This document shows positions 61,641-64,000 of a DNA stretch of 64,000 nt, in pieces. The DNA lies in NCBI GenBank assembly GCA_932294295.1, contig OW028575.1:38070253-38134252 (forward strand), written 5' to 3'. Source of the stretch: Alitta virens. Its lineage: Eukaryota; Annelida; Polychaeta; Phyllodocida; Nereididae. The position numbers were made by a program, and so were the translations under genes. Numbering within the stretch: the first letter of the stretch is position 1; every line of letters begins with the position of its first letter. The notes beneath the pieces are model-generated. The model was given only the letters and a program-made list of their open reading frames with translations, ran no database searches and was not told the DNA's origin.

Positions 61641-63205
61641 TATTTGTTACTGCAACTGCTTAATAATCCACACAAACGCCTTTGTGGGATCTACCAAAAC
61701 TGCAAAGGCAATCTTGGCTCAGCCATAATTGTGATCCCAGATAAGACCGCGGCTGAATTCATTTCACTCCAGACAACAAAAATAAAATGTTTCCATTCAA
61801 ACTGAATTAAAGCTGCTGATCTAATGTCGTGGAAGAACATGCCTGTGCGGAAAATTTCTAGGGGAGGGGTGAAAAGATAAATAAAAACACTGTGGCCCAT
61901 TCATGAATAATGCTAGGGCTTTTGGGAGGTTGAAGGTAATGCAATTGGTATTCTCAATCATACGTGCATATTACACTTGACAGTGCAATCGAAACTAAAG
62001 TAATCAACATTACCAACCAAATTCAGTATGTGGGCAGTAATGAGCCATCCCACATTGACTTGCATTACATTTGTCATCACTTTGTCATAATATAGTCATC
62101 CTTCATCTCAAAAGCTGTCATCAAACATCACCTTCATCATTTACCATCAAATGCATCACTGGAAGTATGGAGATGTAGCTGCAGCAGCAGCAGCAGCAGC
62201 AGCAACCAGTGTATCTTGCTTCCTATCAATATACATCATGCTGCTACTAAAAATGTAAGTTCCATGTTTCTGTTGTGCGTTAAATGTGTATTGTGTGTTG
62301 TCTTTGTACTTGGTTAATGGATTTTGATGTGCTTCTGTATGTGTTCAAGTGCTTCTGCGATGTTATTTGTATTATAAATGGCTGACGTGTTAACGTATAG
62401 CAAAGCACATTTTGAAAATTGTCGAAGATGACTGGCTGTATTTTGGAATAATGTATAGCTTGTTGGTATATTAGTGCGTCATTACAGACATTGAAATGCT
62501 TAAGATAACAAACTGTATAATCTCATTTTAAAAAAAAGAACAAAGACAAAACAGCTGTGGAGTAGAGCACCTATATCAAAAATGACTCCTGTAACTTCCA
62601 TTAAGGAGTAAATTTATCCACCTATTAAATAGAGTACGTGTTGCCTCTTGAGGGAGTAAAGTTACTCTCTACATTATCGAAGAGTTTTGCCATTACCTGC
62701 GGAGTTACACAGGGTATATTAATTCTCGATTTATGTTAGTTTTAACATCGGCGCTCTACTCCATCCTGGGCTTACTACACAGTTTTTTCGTTTTGTTTTT
62801 TCTGAGATTGTATTTCTAATATTTGGTTGCCAATTCGTAATGACTGCAACAGCTTTATTGCTGAGACGCACATATGGCATTTGTCCATGAGTAAAAGTAC
62901 ACGGGAGGGACTTCTTCGGGTCATAAGGTGGTCTGTTAAGGAGTGATAAGGAGGTGGGGAGGGCTTCCTGGCACGAATTGTAAGCATTTTCTCCTTCTTG
63001 TTGTAGGTAAAAGAGGAGCATCACGCCAAAATATCATCACCCGTCATCATCAGCAACCAAAGAAGCCATAGCTCCCTCTACTGGACAAAAAACAAAGTGG
63101 CGAGGGTTCACAAAAACAGGCCGAAGGGTCTGACAAGAGCATTTGACCGACTTTTACCATGCTAGCGCCGAGATTAACTAGCAGGAACACACAAGCAATG
63201 CCGAC
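61641..63205. other. Upstream flank of exon 1b
   Basis: No gene before exon 1b. A CAG run is at 62180-62204. A good acceptor-like sequence (cattttctccttcttgttgtag, ending at 63006) precedes 199 bases that contain stops in the exon 1b frame, so exon 1b could be preceded by an untranslated exon elsewhere. No TATA box or other core promoter element is evident. Confidence 0.35.
62180..62204 (+). repeat. (CAG)n microsatellite
   Basis: Eight CAG units. Confidence 0.9.
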
Positions 63206-63553
63206 ATGTCAAAATCTGACAAAAAGTTCAATTCCATCATATCCAAGATTGTAAAGGCAGGGGCGAACGGGGTGAGCAAGCCCTCCGGGGGGCCACCCCA
63301 GAAACCTCCACCGCCCGCCATTCCACCTGCACCCACCTTACCCGCCCTGTCCCCCACTTCATCGGGGGCACTTCCCCTCTCCTCAGATGACTCGGTGGCC
63401 CAAACACCCTCCCCCAAGTTTGAGGAGCCTGAGTTGGGCACCAAGAGAAGTAATGGCCAAGCCAGCACTCCGGGGTCCACTGCAACGTACAGCAAGACCA
63501 GCTCTAGGCATGCATCCACAAACTCCATTCTCAACGTCCTCAAGGACAAAAAT
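63206..63553 (+). CDS. First coding exon 1b (116 codons) of an unidentified gene
   Basis: The ATG at 63206 (G at -3) follows an in-frame TAG at 63179-63181, and the exon closes after 116 codons exactly at a consensus donor gtaagt (63554-63559), again phase 0. The protein starts MSKSDKKFNSIISKIVKAG, where residues 5-19 can form a short basic amphipathic helix. Residues 24-50 are Pro-rich (PPPPAIPPAP) and could bind SH3, WW or EVH1 domains; 50-105 are Ser/Thr/Pro-rich. It ends NSILNVLKDKN. GC content and codon use are like exon 1a and unlike the flanks. No homologue is recognised. Same strand and phase as exon 1a suggest alternative N-termini of one protein; a separate gene is the alternative. 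Confidence 0.8.
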
Positions 63554-64000
63554 GTAAGTTGAAGTATAGCGCCTTGTAGCATGCACAAATGTATTAATAA
63601 ACTTTTCATTTGTGATTCCACAATTTTCCTTCATGTTCTGTTCATGGAATTAGTGAGGAAAATGTGGTTTTCTTCAACAGCAACATGAATAACAATGTTT
63701 TTAAAAAACATACTTTTTACATTATATTATATCGAATTTTAATGACAACGCAATATCAGTTTGATACTCGTGTCATCATAGGAAAATTCAGCAAAGGAAA
63801 ATGACAGTTTCAATTGTAAATAGTAAATACTATACAAGCAATTAGCATTTTATTGCTAATTATCTGTGATTGTGGGTATAGTATTATAATAAATAGTTTT
63901 GTAATGTATTCTGTGGCGTTTATAAAACATTAAGAGAATACTCCACAGTCACTGTAAAGCGCTATGCCCACCTGACTAAGTTTACTGGTTGCGGTCCCTA
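63554..64000 (+). other. Start of the intron after exon 1b
   Basis: AT-rich sequence after the donor gtaagt; no further exon in the window. Confidence 0.6.

Noticed and set aside
60508..61805. Several plus-strand frames of 70-124 codons rich in Ser, Leu, Ile and Phe
   Set aside because: CT-rich low-complexity DNA and a CCATCTAT microsatellite produce them.
63007..63165. In-frame extension of exon 1b from the acceptor-like site at 63006
   Set aside because: The open phase from 63007 ends at a stop near 63165 and the exon 1b phase has a stop at 63179, so these bases could only be untranslated.

Overview
The window looks like a gene-poor stretch of an animal nuclear genome. It is AT-rich, full of short tandem repeats and old retroelement copies, and its only convincing coding DNA is split by eukaryotic splice sites. 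There are no bacterial operons, CRISPR arrays, rRNA genes or functional tRNA genes. The tRNA-derived SINEs, fragments of non-LTR retrotransposons and abundant GATA, GATAA, TTCTA and CTG repeats suggest an invertebrate metazoan, perhaps marine. I cannot name the species or phylum from the sequence.

Coding content. Two strong coding exons lie on the + strand. Exon 1a (40542-41564, 341 codons, strong Kozak ATG, donor gtgagt) and exon 1b (63206-63553, 116 codons, donor gtaagt) each begin with their own ATG below an in-frame stop and each end in phase 0. They are best read as two alternative first coding exons of one gene whose shared exons lie beyond the right edge, though two separate genes cannot be excluded. 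The proteins are mostly low complexity (Ala, His, Ser, Pro, Lys) and I do not recognise the family. Weaker candidates are a minus-strand terminal exon with one leucine-rich-repeat-like turn (33122-32859) and a plus-strand terminal exon (3403-3639).

Mobile elements. A tRNA-derived SINE (called SINE A here) occurs about twelve times. It has a tRNA-like head with box A and box B, a conserved body, and one of two alternative 3' tails. A second tRNA-derived element (SINE B) is inserted into one SINE A copy near 6.4-6.9 kb. Two fragments of the 3' end of non-LTR reverse transcriptase genes are present, at 8446-9512 (minus) and 57258-57580 (plus). Further dispersed families occur as pairs (called D and E here).

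Layout. 1-40 kb: no confirmed gene, with SINEs, a LINE fragment, pentamer satellites, minisatellites and the two weak exon candidates. 38-41.6 kb: a GC-richer block with an NRF1-type site and CRE-like sites leading into exon 1a. 41.6-63.2 kb: presumed intron of the 1a transcript, holding diverged tandem arrays, a CpG/CRE cluster near 45.7 kb, paired and triple CACGTG clusters, two hairpins and the second LINE fragment. 63.2-63.55 kb: exon 1b, followed by the start of its intron.
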